Positions 63,264 through 64,000 of a stretch of DNA of 64,000 nucleotides are shown here, piece after piece. The notes below the pieces were generated by a model. The model searched no databases, was not told where the DNA came from, and saw only the letters and a list, made by a program, of their open reading frames with translations. The stretch comes from Mesorhizobium sp. LMG 17147 (GTDB lineage Bacteria > Pseudomonadota > Alphaproteobacteria > Rhizobiales > Rhizobiaceae), in NCBI RefSeq assembly GCF_024297145.1, contig NZ_JANCTC010000004.1:1-64000 (forward strand), read 5' to 3'. How positions within the stretch are numbered: the stretch's first letter is position 1; each line of letters opens with the position of its first letter. A program made the translations under genes and the position numbers.

Positions 63264-64000
63264 ATGAACCATGAAGCGGTCAAGCGATCAGCCCCGCGGT
63301 CGGCGGTCAGACGTCGCAAGCCGAAGACGTTCTGGCGCAAGATCCGCGAACCGCTGGCGCAGTCGCGATTCGTCAAGAATGCGCTTGCCGCGCTGTTTGC
63401 GTATTTCGTCCGCCTTGTCCGCTTGACCAACCGCATGGTCGACGGATCGGCCAAGTTTTCCGGCGGCGCCTATGCGCAGCTCGAGCCTGGCATCATCGCG
63501 CTCTGGCACGGCCAGCATTTGCTGACCCCGGCCTATTATCCCAAGGGACGGCCGCTGGTTGCCATGGTGTCGCGCAGCGCCGATGCCGAGCTCAACGCGC
63601 TGATGGTCGAGAAATTCGGCATCGAGGCGGTGCGCGGCTCTGGCGGGCGCGAAAGCGCAAGGCATCTCGACAAGGGCGGGGCCAAGGCGCTCATCGCCCT
63701 CAAAAAGTCGCTCGCCACCGGCAAGAATGTCGCCATGATTGCTGATATTCCCCACGGCACGCCGCGCGATGCGGGGCTGGGTGTCGTCCTCTTGGCGCGG
63801 CTGTCCGGCCGGCCGATCCTGCCTGCCGCGATAGCCACCAGCCGCCGCAAGGTGATCGAGGGCAGCTGGGACAAGACGACGATCAACTTGCCCTTCGGCC
63901 GCTCCTCGATCGTCGTCGGCACGCCAGTCTTCGTACCGGCCAACGCCGACGCCGCGGAAATGGAACGCAAGCGCCAGGAGGTCACGGCCTCGCTCAATGC
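63264..64000 (+). CDS. DUF374 lysophospholipid acyltransferase, 3' end cut
   Basis: The visible 245 residues carry a DUF374 (LPLAT-like) domain: IIALWHGQHLLTPAYYP (HxxxxD-like region), RGSGGRESARHLDKGG, VAMIADIPHGTPRDAGLGVVLLARLSGRPILP. These proteins lie next to waaA/kdtA in rhizobia and probably acylate lipid A or a phospholipid. It begins 5 bases after the DUF4170 stop and runs off the right edge, where waaA is expected. Confidence 0.88.
   Translation, partial: MNHEAVKRSAPRSAVRRRKPKTFWRKIREPLAQSRFVKNALAALFAYFVRLVRLTNRMVDGSAKFSGGAYAQLEPGIIALWHGQHLLTPAYYPKGRPLVAMVSRSADAELNALMVEKFGIEAVRGSGGRESARHLDKGGAKALIALKKSLATGKNVAMIADIPHGTPRDAGLGVVLLARLSGRPILPAAIATSRRKVIEGSWDKTTINLPFGRSSIVVGTPVFVPANADAAEMERKRQEVTASLN

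Overview
The window reads as chromosomal DNA of a rhizobial alphaproteobacterium, most likely Mesorhizobium or a near relative in the Phyllobacteriaceae. The reasons are high GC with strong codon bias, several typical rhizobial gene orders (TIGR01459 HAD phosphatase - ribF - ileS; tadA / pseudouridine synthase / rsmD / paired M16 peptidases; pmbA - IMPase - DUF4170 - DUF374), a groES promoter of rhizobial type (CTTGAC-N17-CTATTT), and many copies of short palindromic repeats that I recall from rhizobial genomes. The genus call is inference. No tRNA, rRNA or CRISPR array was found.

Layout. 1-1520: groESL (groEL cut by the window edge) under a CIRCE operator. 1611-4500: a MarR-GNAT fusion, a graveyard of two broken genes, and a winged-helix/TPR regulator. 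4476-15281: two drug-efflux operons that diverge around a MarR gene. The left one is RND adaptor, FAD monooxygenase, RND pump and two small envelope genes; the right one is MarR, EmrA-like and EmrB-like. 15456-22869: a PAS-GAF-GGDEF-EAL protein, a CAP lipoprotein, two small regulator/target pairs (one with a frameshifted GST), a DUF2189 protein and a LysE exporter. 23072-32071: the HAD-ribF-ileS cluster, split by about 4 kb of accessory genes that include a RES-Xre toxin-antitoxin pair. 32267-39731: a lipoprotein, tadA, a repeat-rich pseudouridine synthase, rsmD, an active/inactive M16 pair and a patatin.

39743-46176 is the most accessory-looking part. An adenylate cyclase/TPR gene is bracketed by 60-bp direct repeats. 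Next to it are four genes that look like a defence island: a PUA-like-HNH nuclease, an alpha-helical protein with a damaged HEPN-like motif, a Shedu-type DUF4263 nuclease, and a conserved Cys/His protein of unknown function. 46219-55231 is a LacI-controlled sugar locus: a duplicated lacI headpiece region around a DUF6600 gene, then lacI, an ABC importer without its own ATPase, and a GH127 beta-L-arabinofuranosidase. Three tandem 117-bp hairpin repeats and one further repeat element lie between the binding-protein gene and the permease genes. 55218-64000: a ChaC-like gene, an FAD oxidase with a divergent AraC regulator, divergent efp/epmA, and a pmbA-to-DUF374 cluster that runs off the right edge, probably towards waaA.
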